A stretch of DNA of 64,000 bases, from positions 1 through 64,000 of the forward strand of contig NZ_AUNE01000011.1 in NCBI RefSeq assembly GCF_000447755.1, in the 5' to 3' direction. Position 1 is the first letter of the stretch, and every line of letters begins with the position of its first letter. Shown here piece after piece: positions 52,064 to 61,714 of this stretch. Below the pieces are notes generated by a model that saw nothing but the letters and a program-made list of their open reading frames with translations, was not told where the DNA came from and did no database searches. The stretch is from Bacteriovorax sp. BSW11_IV (lineage in GTDB: Bacteria; Bdellovibrionota; Bacteriovoracia; Bacteriovoracales; Bacteriovoracaceae). The translations under genes and the position numbers were made by a program.

Positions 52064-53899
52064 ATGGGTAAAGCATTAAATCAATCAACTATTCGTAAGA
52101 GTAAAAAAGAAGCGAGCTATCCTCGTTTCAAAAAGATTAATGGAGAGCATCCTTTTCAAAAGGCGTGTCCTGATTCATGCGTTTTGTACAAGGCCAGAAA
52201 AAGACATGGCGGGAAGGTTGCCTATTTTAATTTCGATCTCGCAAAAGAGATGGGTCTTATTCCAAAAGATCATGATGGACATGTCACGAAAGAATTAGAA
52301 GATCAAATTCTTGAGACTTTCAGTATCGTCATCATTAATGAATACGACGAAATTAATAATGTTCAGTTTAAAGAAGAAGATATTCTTCCACATAAATATA
52401 TGGCCACTCGTTATCTTCAACTCCAGCACCCAAATAAGCAGGGGAAAACTTCTGGAGATGGCAGAAGTATATGGAATGGTCAGATTTCACATAAAGGTGT
52501 AACTTGGGATATTTCTAGTTGTGGTACTGGTGCAACTCGTTTATCTCCGGCCACCCATATTAAAAAGAAATTTTTCCAAACGGGCGATCCAAGTATCTCT
52601 TATGGGTGTGGATATTCAGAAAAAGACGAAGGACTATCGACGCTATTTTTTAGCGAGATTATGAATAAGAATGGTCTTAGGACTGAGCGTTGTTTGGGAA
52701 TTATTGAATTTAATGGAGGGATCTCTATTAATATTCGTGCCCATGAAAATTTAATTCGTCCTTCTCATATGTTTAATCATTTAAAACAAGGCAATTATAA
52801 CGAATTAAAAAATGTCGTAGATTATTTTATTTCTCGACAAGAAGAAAATGGTTTTTGGACAGATGTTCCAAAGAAAGACAGTGATCGCTATACTTATTTT
52901 CTTGAAAGACAAACTGATATATTTGCAAAACTTTCTGCCGATTTTGAGAGTCATTATATCTTCTGTTGGCTTGATTGGGATGGAGATAATATATTAATGG
53001 ATGGAGGAATCATTGATTATGGTTCGATCCGTCAGTTTGGACTTTTTCATCATGAGTATCGTTATGATGATATACAACGTTTTTCAACGACGATCAAAGA
53101 ACAAAAAGAAAAAGCAAAGCATATAGTTCTAAGTTTTGAACAAATTGTTGATTTTCTCAGAAAGAAAAAGAAGAGAAGCTCTTCAGTATTTAAAGGAAGT
53201 CGCAATCAAAAGAAGTTTGATCAAATATTCAAAACAAGAAAAGAAGAGAATCTACTTGTTAAAATTGGACTAGAAAAAGATCATGTAGAATTTATGATGA
53301 GTAAGAATCGTAAACTTGTCGATAAATTTATGAAGCCTTACTCATACTTTGAAAGAGCAAAATCTCTTGAAGGCCTACAAAAAGTTGCAGATGGTATCAA
53401 TTGGTCAGCAATCTTTTGCATGAGAGATTTATTAAGAGAATTGCCTCAAATTTATCTCTCTAGAAAAGAAGCTGTTTCGGCCCAAGAATTTGTTCAAATC
53501 GGGCGATCAAATTATGCAACTGATGCAGATGTTGCATTAAGTCCTTATCGTGAAAAAATGGTTGCTCACTTTCAGAAATATTATTCAGAAATTCTTGATA
53601 AGGTGAGTATTCAATTTGGTATTCAATTTGCCGACTTATTATTGAAGATTACAATGAGATCTTCGATTATCAATAAATATGACAGAGTAACAGGTGACTC
53701 AATAACGACAATCGTTGCTAAAGTGATGAATCAGAAACCTCGATTGACTCCCGAGGACTTACATACATTGATTCATGATTTTTCAGACTATCAGGATTTT
53801 AATCCTGATGATAAACGCACTCCTCATGATATAAGAAATCAATCTTCTTTAATGAGAGGAATGTTAAAGATTGTTCGTGAATATAGAGAAGGAATATAG
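52064..53899 (+). CDS. Divergent SelO-like protein (pseudokinase-fold adenylyltransferase family)
   Basis: 611 residues. The order of SelO/YdiU motifs is visible: GDGR at 131-134, WDI at 148-150, then CGTGATRLSP where SelO has LKGxGxTPYS, FFSEIM at 195-200, LRTERCLGII and the metal/catalytic pair Asp308-Asn309 with Asp318 in DYG, spaced nine residues as in SelO. The Lys of LKG appears replaced by Cys153. The C-terminal 250 residues are helical and unlike E. coli SelO. If active it would move AMP from ATP to proteins. It overlaps no neighbour and lies nine bases before peptidase E. Confidence 0.68.
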   Translation: MGKALNQSTIRKSKKEASYPRFKKINGEHPFQKACPDSCVLYKARKRHGGKVAYFNFDLAKEMGLIPKDHDGHVTKELEDQILETFSIVIINEYDEINNVQFKEEDILPHKYMATRYLQLQHPNKQGKTSGDGRSIWNGQISHKGVTWDISSCGTGATRLSPATHIKKKFFQTGDPSISYGCGYSEKDEGLSTLFFSEIMNKNGLRTERCLGIIEFNGGISINIRAHENLIRPSHMFNHLKQGNYNELKNVVDYFISRQEENGFWTDVPKKDSDRYTYFLERQTDIFAKLSADFESHYIFCWLDWDGDNILMDGGIIDYGSIRQFGLFHHEYRYDDIQRFSTTIKEQKEKAKHIVLSFEQIVDFLRKKKKRSSSVFKGSRNQKKFDQIFKTRKEENLLVKIGLEKDHVEFMMSKNRKLVDKFMKPYSYFERAKSLEGLQKVADGINWSAIFCMRDLLRELPQIYLSRKEAVSAQEFVQIGRSNYATDADVALSPYREKMVAHFQKYYSEILDKVSIQFGIQFADLLLKITMRSSIINKYDRVTGDSITTIVAKVMNQKPRLTPEDLHTLIHDFSDYQDFNPDDKRTPHDIRNQSSLMRGMLKIVREYREGI

Positions 53900-53908
53900 G
53901 GAGAGAGA

Positions 53909-54574
53909 GTGAAGCTTGTCTTCTATAGCGGTGGTCATGAAGAAGAGAATACTCTTCTTGATCAGCAATTGTTGAAACTTGTGGGAAAGGAAGATCCTTT
54001 AATCACATTTATTCCCTCATGTTCATATGAATCTGAGTTGTATTTCAAAGAATTTATTGAGCAATATCAGCGCTTTGGTGTAAGGCGCTTTTTACACTTC
54101 CCAATTGATATTCCTTACGATGACATTCTTCTAAATGAAGTTCTAAAAAGCGATGTTATTCATCTTGGGGGGGGAAATACTTTTTACTTTATCAAGCACT
54201 TAAAAAAAACGGGAATGCTTTCTCGATTAAAATCTTTTGTAAAAGAGGGCGGAATCTTAACTGGACTTAGTGCGGGGGCGATTATAATGAGTCCTCGTAT
54301 CGATACAGCAAGCTTTCCTGAGTTTGATTGTGATGAGAACGACGATAACGTCAGAAGTTTTAAAGCAATGAATCTTGTCCATTTTGAATTTTTTCCTCAT
54401 TATAAAAACTCAAAACGCTATGACAAAGAACTTTTAAAATACTCAAAGCAAAGGGGCATTCCTCTTTATGCTTGCCCTGACGGAAGTGGGATTATTGTCG
54501 ATCATGAAAATGTGACCTTTTCTGGAAAGACGTATTGTTTTTTTCAGGGAAAGAAGACAATGATTAATAATTAG
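53909..54574 (+). CDS. pepE: Peptidase E-like (S51) dipeptidase
   Basis: The 221-residue protein matches PepE/cyanophycinase-type S51 peptidases: LGGGNTFYF, nucleophile Ser in GLSAGAIIMS, and FFPHYKN. It cleaves Asp-X dipeptides in E. coli PepE. It starts at GTG after GGGAGAG, nine bases from the SelO-like gene, so the two are an operon. Its stop overlaps the convergent DUF454 gene by 11 bases. A link between the pair's functions is not known. Confidence 0.86.
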   Translation: MKLVFYSGGHEEENTLLDQQLLKLVGKEDPLITFIPSCSYESELYFKEFIEQYQRFGVRRFLHFPIDIPYDDILLNEVLKSDVIHLGGGNTFYFIKHLKKTGMLSRLKSFVKEGGILTGLSAGAIIMSPRIDTASFPEFDCDENDDNVRSFKAMNLVHFEFFPHYKNSKRYDKELLKYSKQRGIPLYACPDGSGIIVDHENVTFSGKTYCFFQGKKTMINN

Positions 54575-54935
54575 GTCGAGTAAGAATAAATGTAAGGACA
54601 GAAATTCCTGTAAATAACACTAGTATTTTGATCCACAATTGAACTTCAACAAAAATTAAGGTGTAGCTAAAAAGACTGATAATCATCAGGGTTGAAATGA
54701 CTTTGGCACGTGGTGCTATTGCTCCATTTTCTTCCCAATTGCGAATAATGGGACCAAATGTTTTTTGATTCAAAAGCCATTCATGCAGTCTCTTACTACC
54801 TTTGGAGAAGAGAAAGGCCGCTAAAATAAGAAATGGAGTTGTCGGTAGCAGAGGTAAGAAAATTCCAACAACTGCAAGTGCAATACAAATCCAACCTAAA
54901 ATTAAAAATAAAATATTGCGACTTGAGTTGAGCAT
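54564..54935 (-). CDS. DUF454 (YbaN-like) inner membrane protein
   Basis: The 123-residue protein has the YbaN/DUF454 pattern: LGWICIALAVVGIFLPLLPTTPFLILAAF, then SKRLHEWLLNQKTFGPIIRNW, and two further helices. Function unknown. No strong ribosome binding site is seen (GGGAATT ten bases upstream). Confidence 0.88.
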   Translation of the reverse strand: MLNSSRNILFLILGWICIALAVVGIFLPLLPTTPFLILAAFLFSKGSKRLHEWLLNQKTFGPIIRNWEENGAIAPRAKVISTLMIISLFSYTLIFVEVQLWIKILVLFTGISVLTFILTRPNY

Positions 54936-55012
54936 TTCTAATGAATTCCCTTAATTATTTTACAACTGTATCTTAAACTATTGTATTATTAGTATTCAAT
55001 ACAAAATCGAGT

Positions 55013-55678
55013 ATGTGTATGGGCAATGTAAAAAAAGAACTCAAAGAGCATAATGATAGGCTCTGTGAAGCTGCTTCGAAATTTTCTCATGATGTCTCTG
55101 GTAAGCTCCATGTCTTACAGTTTTGTGTGGATGAGCTCATAGAGCAAAATGCTAATTTAGAATCTGATCCACTTTTTACTAAGTTTGCAAAAGTCATGGG
55201 TGAGTTGTGTGAGATGGGAGCATTTTATCGCGATTATTTGCCCGTTGAGCTCGATATGGAAAGTGGCAACCTTCTCGAAGAGGCCGCAAGTCGCGCAATG
55301 CGTTTAGCGCAAACTTACCATTTGAAAAAAAGAGAATACATTAATGTTCAGATTGTGGATACACTAGGTGAGTGCCCATCATGCTGGCAGCTTAGTGAAA
55401 TCCTTTTTTCAATATATAGTTACTGTTTAGATAGTCTTGAGTCTAGTAAGGAAAATCCACTGGAATTTCAACTGGGCCTTAAAGTTCTTGACTCTGGTTT
55501 AGTCACTATTAAACTTATTTTAAAGAATAATATTATTGGTGCAGCTGATCTTACGAAATATTATGAAGTGCCCAGTTACAAAGTAAAAAATATGAGAGGT
55601 CACTATGGCCTTCAATTCATCAAAAAAATGTCAATTGACCCCGTGGGGTCAGATACTAAGATAAGTATTGTTTTCTAG
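55013..55678 (+). CDS. ChpT-like histidine phosphotransferase (DHp with degenerate ATPase domain)
   Basis: The 221-residue cytoplasmic protein has a DHp-like start with His26 in KFSHDVSGKLHVLQF. The ATPase part is degenerate: the N box is lost (FSIYSYCLDSL), the DxGxG motif is absent and only GHYGLQFIKK recalls the G2 box. This build, DHp dimer plus dead ATPase fold, resembles the ChpT phosphotransferase of alphaproteobacteria. It is followed after 17 bases by an OmpR-type regulator, its probable partner. Confidence 0.62.
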   Translation: MCMGNVKKELKEHNDRLCEAASKFSHDVSGKLHVLQFCVDELIEQNANLESDPLFTKFAKVMGELCEMGAFYRDYLPVELDMESGNLLEEAASRAMRLAQTYHLKKREYINVQIVDTLGECPSCWQLSEILFSIYSYCLDSLESSKENPLEFQLGLKVLDSGLVTIKLILKNNIIGAADLTKYYEVPSYKVKNMRGHYGLQFIKKMSIDPVGSDTKISIVF

Positions 55679-55695
55679 AGAAAAGGGATTGCTGT

Positions 55696-56370
55696 ATGAA
55701 TGGAATGTTGATGGATAAAAGTATTTGGGTTCTCGAAGACGATAAGGATTGCCAGTTTGTTTACGAACAAACTTTAGATCATCGTTATAAAACCAAATAT
55801 TTTTCTAGTATTGCTGATTTTGCAAATGCTATGGATAGTAGTGAAAACAAGCCTTCAATGATTATTGCTGATTTGATGTTAGATGATGGTAATTTTTTAA
55901 ATTACCTTACGAACTCAGATGAAAGCTCTGTCTTGAATACTCCCTTTATTATTGTTTCAAGTATTGATGATATTGATGCTCTTAGATTTTGTTTCAAAGA
56001 AGGAGCATTAGATTATTTAACTAAGCCTTTTAAGAAAAATGAATTGGTCGTTAAAGTTGAGAACGTTCTTTCTGGTGCCCAAAGACAGCGCTTTGAAATT
56101 GAAGGAGCGTCTAAGTCGGTAATGCTCGATGGAAAAGAAGTGAAGAATCTCACGAGTAAGCAAAAACAGCTATTACATCTTTTTATGGACTCACCAGGTC
56201 GTTGTATTTCTCGTAATGATATTCTTGAAAAAGTTTGGGAAAGTACAAATGTACACCCTAAAACAGTAGATGTTCACCTATATAACCTTAGACGTAAACT
56301 TCACGATCTTGGCTACATGATTCGCTCAGATGGTGGTGGAAAGTGGTCACTTCTCTCTGATCGAATCTGA
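55696..56370 (+). CDS. OmpR-type response regulator
   Basis: The 224-residue protein has an intact receiver (Asp pair in LEDDKD, phospho-Asp59 in IIADLMLDDG, Ser in IVSSID, Lys in YLTKPF) and a C-terminal winged helix (LTSKQKQLLHLFMD, HPKTVDVHLYNLRRKL). It is a DNA-binding regulator. AAGGGA precedes the ATG. It is paired with the ChpT-like protein upstream, so phosphate may come from a distant hybrid kinase through that protein. Confidence 0.92.
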   Translation: MNGMLMDKSIWVLEDDKDCQFVYEQTLDHRYKTKYFSSIADFANAMDSSENKPSMIIADLMLDDGNFLNYLTNSDESSVLNTPFIIVSSIDDIDALRFCFKEGALDYLTKPFKKNELVVKVENVLSGAQRQRFEIEGASKSVMLDGKEVKNLTSKQKQLLHLFMDSPGRCISRNDILEKVWESTNVHPKTVDVHLYNLRRKLHDLGYMIRSDGGGKWSLLSDRI

Positions 56371-56414
56371 TTAAGAAGCTCAACTAATAATGACGAAAAC
56401 TTACTAAAAAAGAT

Positions 56415-56440
56415 GGCGGAATAGTGTAACTAATTCCGCC
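56415..56440 (+). terminator. Hairpin GGCGGAAT / ATTCCGCC after the response regulator
   Basis: An eight-base stem with a ten-base loop is followed by TTTCC. The T-run is short. It ends the ChpT-like / regulator operon about 45 bases after the stop. Confidence 0.6.
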
Positions 56441-56447
56441 TTTCCTA

Positions 56448-56453
56448 TATAAT
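56448..56453 (+). promoter_or_regulatory. -10 box TATAAT upstream of acnA
   Basis: A perfect TATAAT lies 67 bases before ATG 56521, after the hairpin. The -35 hexamer at 17 bases (TGTAAC) is weak and lies in the hairpin loop. A normal leader with AGGAG before the start contrasts with the leaderless genes. Confidence 0.5.
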
Positions 56454-56520
56454 TTCTATACAAATTGCGAAATCAATAATTGTGACTAATAGAATTTATG
56501 TAATCTAGGAGTTCGTCATT

Positions 56521-59187
56521 ATGAGTAAAGTAAAAAAGGATCTTAGTGTTGGTGGTAAGAAATACTCTTACTATTCACTTAATGAGGCCAAGTCCCTTGG
56601 ACTTAAAAACGTAGATAAACTTCCAAAGTCTCTAAAAGTTCTTTTAGAGAATCTTCTTAGAAATGAAAATGGTCAAAGTGTAACATGGGGTGATATTGAG
56701 GCCCTGGACAAATGGGCCGAAACAAAAAAATCATCACATGAAATTGCTTATCATCCGGCCCGCGTTGTTATGCAAGATTTTACTGGAGTTCCTGCAGTCG
56801 TGGACCTTGCGGCCATGAGAGATGCTATGAAGACACTAGGGGGAAATCCTCAAAAGATTAATCCACTTGTTCCTGTGGATCTTGTCATTGACCACTCTGT
56901 GATGGTTGAACATTTTGGGACTAAAGAGGCCTTCGATCAAAACGTTGCAATTGAATACGATAGAAATGCTGAGAGATACAATTTTCTTAAGTGGGGTCAA
57001 AAGGCCTTTAAAAATTTTCGTGTTGTGCCTCCGGGGACTGGAATTATTCACCAAGTAAATCTTGAATACCTTGCAGATGTTGTTTGGACAAATTCTGATT
57101 CGGGTGAAACAGTGGCCTACCCAGACACTTGTGTTGGAACAGACTCGCATACAACGATGATTAATGGTCTCTCTGTTTTAGGATGGGGTGTTGGAGGTAT
57201 TGAGGCAGAGGCCGCAATGCTTGGACAACCTGTCACAATGCTAATTCCTGAAGTTGTCGGTTTTAAAATGACAGGAAAACTTAATGAAGGAATTACTGCG
57301 ACGGACCTCGTTTTAAATGTTGTTGAGGCCCTACGTAAACATGGTGTTGTCGATAAATTTGTTGAGTTCTATGGACCAGGTATGAGTGCTCTATCGCTTG
57401 CTGATAGAGCAACACTTGCCAATATGGCCCCTGAATATGGTGCTACCTGTGGTTTTTTTCCAGTAGATGAAAAGACAATTGATTATCTAAGATTTTCTGG
57501 TCGCTCCGAGGAAACGGTCGCTCTTGTTGAGGCCTATGCAAAAGAGCAAGGACTTTGGGCGAAGGCCACAGATGCAGATCCTGTTTTCACATCTATTGTT
57601 GAACTTGATCTTTCAACAGTTACCCCATGTCTGTCTGGTCCTAAAAGACCTCAGGATAAAGTTGAACTTACCGTTGCCGCAGAATCTTTTGGCAAGGCCT
57701 TTGTCACTGGCTTTGGCTATAAGGCAGAGGAGATGAATCAAGAATTTGATGTGGAAGGTGCTAATTATAAGATGAAACACGGAAATGTTGTTGTCGCGGC
57801 CATTACTTCTTGTACAAATACTTCAAACCCTTCAGTCTTAGTTGCTGCTGGACTTCTAGCAAAGAAGGCCTATGAACTTGGACTTAAGAGTAAGCCATGG
57901 GTCAAGACTTCCCTTGCACCAGGATCAAAAGTTGTAACTGATTATCTTGTTGAATCAGGATTGCAAGAGTTTCTCGATAATATGGGTTTTAATCTAGTTG
58001 GTTACGGTTGTACAACTTGTATAGGAAATACAGGTCCATTGCCGAGTCCTATTTCTAAATCTATTAATGAAAATAATATTCTTGCGACCTCTGTGTTATC
58101 AGGAAATAGAAATTTCGAAGGGCGTATTTCTCCAGATGTGAAAGCGAACTACTTGGCCTCACCTCCATTGGTTGTTGCTTATGCGATAGCTGGAAACCTA
58201 AATGTTAACGTCTCTAAGGATTCATTAGGAAAAGACAAAAATGGTAATGATGTTTTTTTAAAGGATATTTGGCCCACTAATAAAGAAATTGAAGAAGTTG
58301 TTTTAAAACATATTTCTTCACAGATGTATCAAAAACGATATGCCAATGTTTTTGACGGTGATAAAGAGTGGAAAGCTGTAAAAGCTCCTGAAGGTGAACT
58401 CTATTCATGGGATAGTAGTTCAACATATATTGCTCATCCAACATTTTTTGAAAATATCAAAGATGGAATTATTAATAAGTATGAAGTTAGAAATGCATCT
58501 GTCCTTGCAGTGTTAGGTGACTCAGTAACTACAGATCATATTTCTCCAGCTGGAAATATCAAAAAAGATTCTCCAGCAGGTCAGTGGTTGATTGAAAGAG
58601 GTGTTACACCAATTGATTTTAACTCTTATGGTTCACGTCGTGGAAACCATGAAGTTATGATGAGAGGAACATTTGCCAATATCCGTATAAAAAATGAAAT
58701 GCTTGATGGAGTTGAAGGCGGTTATTCGAAACACATTCCTTCAGGTGAACAAGGTTCAATATACGATGTCGCTATGATGTATAAAATGGAAGGTACGCCT
58801 CTCGTTATCTTTGGAGGTAAAGAGTATGGAACAGGATCTTCACGGGACTGGGCGGCCAAAGGAACAAATCTTCAAGGTGTAAAGGCCGTAATTGTAGAGT
58901 CGTTTGAGCGTATCCATAGATCAAATCTTATAGGAATGGGAGTGATGCCACTACAATTTCCTCAAGGAGTGACAAGAAAGACTTTAGGTCTTAACGGAAC
59001 CGAAAAAATTGATCTCATTCCAGTAGGAGAACTTGCTCCCAAGCAACAAGTGGAAATGACAATAACACATGAGGATGGCAAGACCACGAAGGTTATGTTG
59101 AATTCAAGAATAGATACTCTTGATGAGTTGAACTATTTTAAAAATGGCGGAATTCTTCAATATGTTCTTAGAAATCTGAATAAATGA
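56521..59187 (+). CDS. acnA: Aconitate hydratase AcnA
   Basis: The 888-residue protein is the standard AcnA/IRP1 length. The iron-sulfur Cys residues are in [11 protein letters not shown] and [35 protein letters not shown] and [10 protein letters not shown] are typical. It converts citrate to isocitrate in the TCA cycle. AGGAG precedes the ATG, and a strong terminator follows. Single-gene unit. Among AcnA proteins an RNA-binding role when the cluster is lost is known. Confidence 0.97.
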   Translation: MSKVKKDLSVGGKKYSYYSLNEAKSLGLKNVDKLPKSLKVLLENLLRNENGQSVTWGDIEALDKWAETKKSSHEIAYHPARVVMQDFTGVPAVVDLAAMRDAMKTLGGNPQKINPLVPVDLVIDHSVMVEHFGTKEAFDQNVAIEYDRNAERYNFLKWGQKAFKNFRVVPPGTGIIHQVNLEYLADVVWTNSDSGETVAYPDTCVGTDSHTTMINGLSVLGWGVGGIEAEAAMLGQPVTMLIPEVVGFKMTGKLNEGITATDLVLNVVEALRKHGVVDKFVEFYGPGMSALSLADRATLANMAPEYGATCGFFPVDEKTIDYLRFSGRSEETVALVEAYAKEQGLWAKATDADPVFTSIVELDLSTVTPCLSGPKRPQDKVELTVAAESFGKAFVTGFGYKAEEMNQEFDVEGANYKMKHGNVVVAAITSCTNTSNPSVLVAAGLLAKKAYELGLKSKPWVKTSLAPGSKVVTDYLVESGLQEFLDNMGFNLVGYGCTTCIGNTGPLPSPISKSINENNILATSVLSGNRNFEGRISPDVKANYLASPPLVVAYAIAGNLNVNVSKDSLGKDKNGNDVFLKDIWPTNKEIEEVVLKHISSQMYQKRYANVFDGDKEWKAVKAPEGELYSWDSSSTYIAHPTFFENIKDGIINKYEVRNASVLAVLGDSVTTDHISPAGNIKKDSPAGQWLIERGVTPIDFNSYGSRRGNHEVMMRGTFANIRIKNEMLDGVEGGYSKHIPSGEQGSIYDVAMMYKMEGTPLVIFGGKEYGTGSSRDWAAKGTNLQGVKAVIVESFERIHRSNLIGMGVMPLQFPQGVTRKTLGLNGTEKIDLIPVGELAPKQQVEMTITHEDGKTTKVMLNSRIDTLDELNYFKNGGILQYVLRNLNK

Positions 59188-59200
59188 TCTTTAAAAAAGA

Positions 59201-59228
59201 AAGGCCCCGTTAATGGGGCCTTTTTTTT
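59201..59228. terminator. Bidirectional terminator AAGGCCCC / GGGGCCTT with T-run
   Basis: An eight-base stem with a six-base loop is flanked by A-rich and T-rich runs. It lies between convergent acnA and the YceI gene and can serve both. Confidence 0.88.
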
Positions 59229-60204
59229 ATTTAAAGAATTTTAGTAGTGGATTTTCACCGTGTCCCATATAGGGCGCCGTATAGACGGAAACGATGATTA
59301 AAATGACCATGACAATAGTGGAGGAGCTTAGGTAGCAAAAAGTGTCACTCGCACCTCTTTTTTCAAAAAATCTAGAAATTTTTGATTGGAGTAAGATTCC
59401 TCCGGCAATACATAAGCTGAAAATGATAAATCCAACGACTACGTTTAATACGATTTCAGTTGTTGTTGTATCGATTGAGTCAGTCATCACATGTTGTTGA
59501 ACATCTTTTGTAACAACGACTGGAAGTGGTTGAGTTTTTGGAAGATCAAGGACGATGGCCTCATGTTGATCGACTTTTTCTCCAATTGGTTTTTTTCTCT
59601 CTTTAAAAAAACGAGAGAAGGCAGGACGCTTACCACCTTTGTAGGCCTCAAATTGCAAATTAATTGTTACTTCTTCACCTATAAGAAGATCATTTCCATC
59701 TAATTTCTTATTCCATGTAATATCGTAGTCACTGCGCTTTATTTTGAATGATCCTGAAAAGTAATGACCCTGGGCCTTTGTCCAAGGATCACTTTTTTCA
59801 CCCAAATAATTTATCTTAACTGGGACTTTTCTCACTTTGTCTTTAATTTTTAATTCTAATATTAACTCTTGTTCTTCAAGAGCAATAATGGAATTTAGTG
59901 AGTGAAATTCAATATAGGGATACTTCTTTGAATAAAAGAAATCATAATCTCTCAAGTGTTGATCTCTTTTTTTATCATCAGTAGAAATTGAATCCGTTGC
60001 AATCCTACCTTCAATGTCAGAAATTTTATTTCCGTCCATTTTGTAGTGGATTGAGTAGTCTAGAAATTTTCCTTCAACTGTTAGCATTTTCATATAAGCA
60101 ACATTAAACTTAATCGCCGAATGTTCTTTATTCACGCTATAAATTTCAGCAAAGCTCGTAGAACAGAGAAGAAATGTGATAAAATACAGAAATTGAATTC
60201 TCAT
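59227..60204 (-). CDS. YceI-like domain protein with C-terminal membrane anchor
   Basis: The 325-residue protein has a signal peptide (IQFLYFITFLLCSTSFA). A YceI-type lipocalin domain follows (YSVNKEHSAIKFNVAYMK, RDQHLRDYDFFYSKKYPYIEF, SGSFKIKRSDYDI). After a linker (200-240) two hydrophobic segments, near 250 and 300, anchor it. YceI proteins bind isoprenoid lipids, so this is a membrane-linked version, less usual than free periplasmic YceI. No other gene of a cytochrome pathway is nearby. Confidence 0.8.
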   Translation of the reverse strand: MRIQFLYFITFLLCSTSFAEIYSVNKEHSAIKFNVAYMKMLTVEGKFLDYSIHYKMDGNKISDIEGRIATDSISTDDKKRDQHLRDYDFFYSKKYPYIEFHSLNSIIALEEQELILELKIKDKVRKVPVKINYLGEKSDPWTKAQGHYFSGSFKIKRSDYDITWNKKLDGNDLLIGEEVTINLQFEAYKGGKRPAFSRFFKERKKPIGEKVDQHEAIVLDLPKTQPLPVVVTKDVQQHVMTDSIDTTTTEIVLNVVVGFIIFSLCIAGGILLQSKISRFFEKRGASDTFCYLSSSTIVMVILIIVSVYTAPYMGHGENPLLKFFK

Positions 60205-60298
60205 TTAAGGGGTCCTATTCTTAGATTATTATTTCTAATAATGCCTCTAATGACACATGGGGGACAGTTACAGTTTAGTGTAAAAGGAACCCTTACAG

Positions 60299-61714
60299 AT
60301 GGAGAAGGCCTTGAAAAAAGAGCTTCTATATAAAATTATAGCGAAAGAGGTTAGCGAAGAGATTCGTCGCGGTAACTTCAGTATAGGGCAAAAGATCACT
60401 TCATTGAGGGATCTTGCAAAGAAATATCATTGTACTGTTGAAACGGCCCTGAAGGCCTATATTGAACTTGAAAAAGAGGGTCTAATAACTTCAAGGCCGA
60501 GGTCGGGATTTGTCGTTGTAAAGGCCTTTAAAAATCAATCAAAAGCATTGGCCAAAGTTGAGGCCTCATTATTGGCTCCTCGTGATGTCTTACGACACCT
60601 TTTAGAAATGGAAGGAAAAAGTGAGATTGTAGGTCTTGGGACAGCACTGAGAACTCCAAAATTATTCCCTCTGAAAAGTATTTTCTCAGAAGTTGGCGGC
60701 AGAAAAAACTCTTTTCATGAACTTGATTCTCATTATAGTTATCCTCCTGGTGATGAAGGCCTTCGTAGCGAAATTGCCAAACGATTGAGACTTAGGGGAA
60801 TGAGCGCTGATGTTGACAATATTCTCATTTGCCAAGGTGCAACGGAGGCACTTTTTCTATCGTTGATGCTAAAAACTAAAGCTTGCGATGAAGTCGTGAT
60901 TCATGCTCCTTGCTTTTTTGGGACTCTCAATTGTATTGAAACACTCTCACTTAGGGTTACTGAATTTGAAGGAGAGAATTTAAGAACTCTAGAAATACTT
61001 TTTAAAACGAAACGTCCAAAGGTCTTTATTATCCAATGTAATTTTCAACAAAAGACTGGTCTGAGTGTTAGTGAAGCTTTCAAAAAAGGTCTTGTGAAAC
61101 TTTGTGCAAAATATAATGTGACCATAATTGAAGATGATGCTTATGGTGAGCTAGGGCATAGTGGAGAGTTTGTAAGCAATTTAAAAAAGTATGATTCAAA
61201 GGATATCGTCCTTTCTTGTGGGACGTTTTCTAAAACTCTAGGTCCAGGGCTTAGGGTTGGTTGGATATTTAGTTCAGCAAAAAATATCAATGAACTTATT
61301 CCATTAAAACTTGCGACGACTTATTCTGCGAGTGCTCACACAGAAAGGGCGGTAGAATTATTTTTAAAAAATAAAAGTTATTCTAGGCATCTTAGAAAAA
61401 TTAATAGTGTTCTCGCCAAAAATATCAGTACAGTCTCAAAAATTTTAGAGAAGAACCTTCCAAGTTCAGTTCATATCTCAAGGCCAAAGGGAGGGTTTTC
61501 TCTTTGGCTAGATCTTGGAGAGCATATTGATAGTTTTGTTCTTTATAAGAAGCTAATGAGCGAGAATATAGCTATATCACCAGGTTTTATTTTTTCGCGA
61601 CAGAGTAAGTATCAACATCACATTAGAATTAATTGTGGTTTAGAACTGACTATTGAAGTCAAGAGGGCCATCGCACGGGTTTGCGAACTTATTAATCAGA
61701 TGAGTGTTAATTAA
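60299..61714 (+). CDS. MocR/PdxR-type regulator (GntR helix-turn-helix fused to aminotransferase)
   Basis: The 471-residue protein has an N-terminal GntR winged helix (KITSLRDLAKKYHCTVETALKAYIELEKEGLI), a linker, then a fold-type I aminotransferase domain with PLP-binding Lys in SCGTFSKTLGPGLRVGW. FIIQCNFQQKTGLS and VTIIEDDAYGEL are normal blocks. MocR regulators sense PLP or an amino acid adduct. Target genes are unknown. AAAGGAA lies upstream of the ATG. The stop overlaps the convergent barstar gene by eight bases. Confidence 0.92.
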   Translation: MEKALKKELLYKIIAKEVSEEIRRGNFSIGQKITSLRDLAKKYHCTVETALKAYIELEKEGLITSRPRSGFVVVKAFKNQSKALAKVEASLLAPRDVLRHLLEMEGKSEIVGLGTALRTPKLFPLKSIFSEVGGRKNSFHELDSHYSYPPGDEGLRSEIAKRLRLRGMSADVDNILICQGATEALFLSLMLKTKACDEVVIHAPCFFGTLNCIETLSLRVTEFEGENLRTLEILFKTKRPKVFIIQCNFQQKTGLSVSEAFKKGLVKLCAKYNVTIIEDDAYGELGHSGEFVSNLKKYDSKDIVLSCGTFSKTLGPGLRVGWIFSSAKNINELIPLKLATTYSASAHTERAVELFLKNKSYSRHLRKINSVLAKNISTVSKILEKNLPSSVHISRPKGGFSLWLDLGEHIDSFVLYKKLMSENIAISPGFIFSRQSKYQHHIRINCGLELTIEVKRAIARVCELINQMSVN

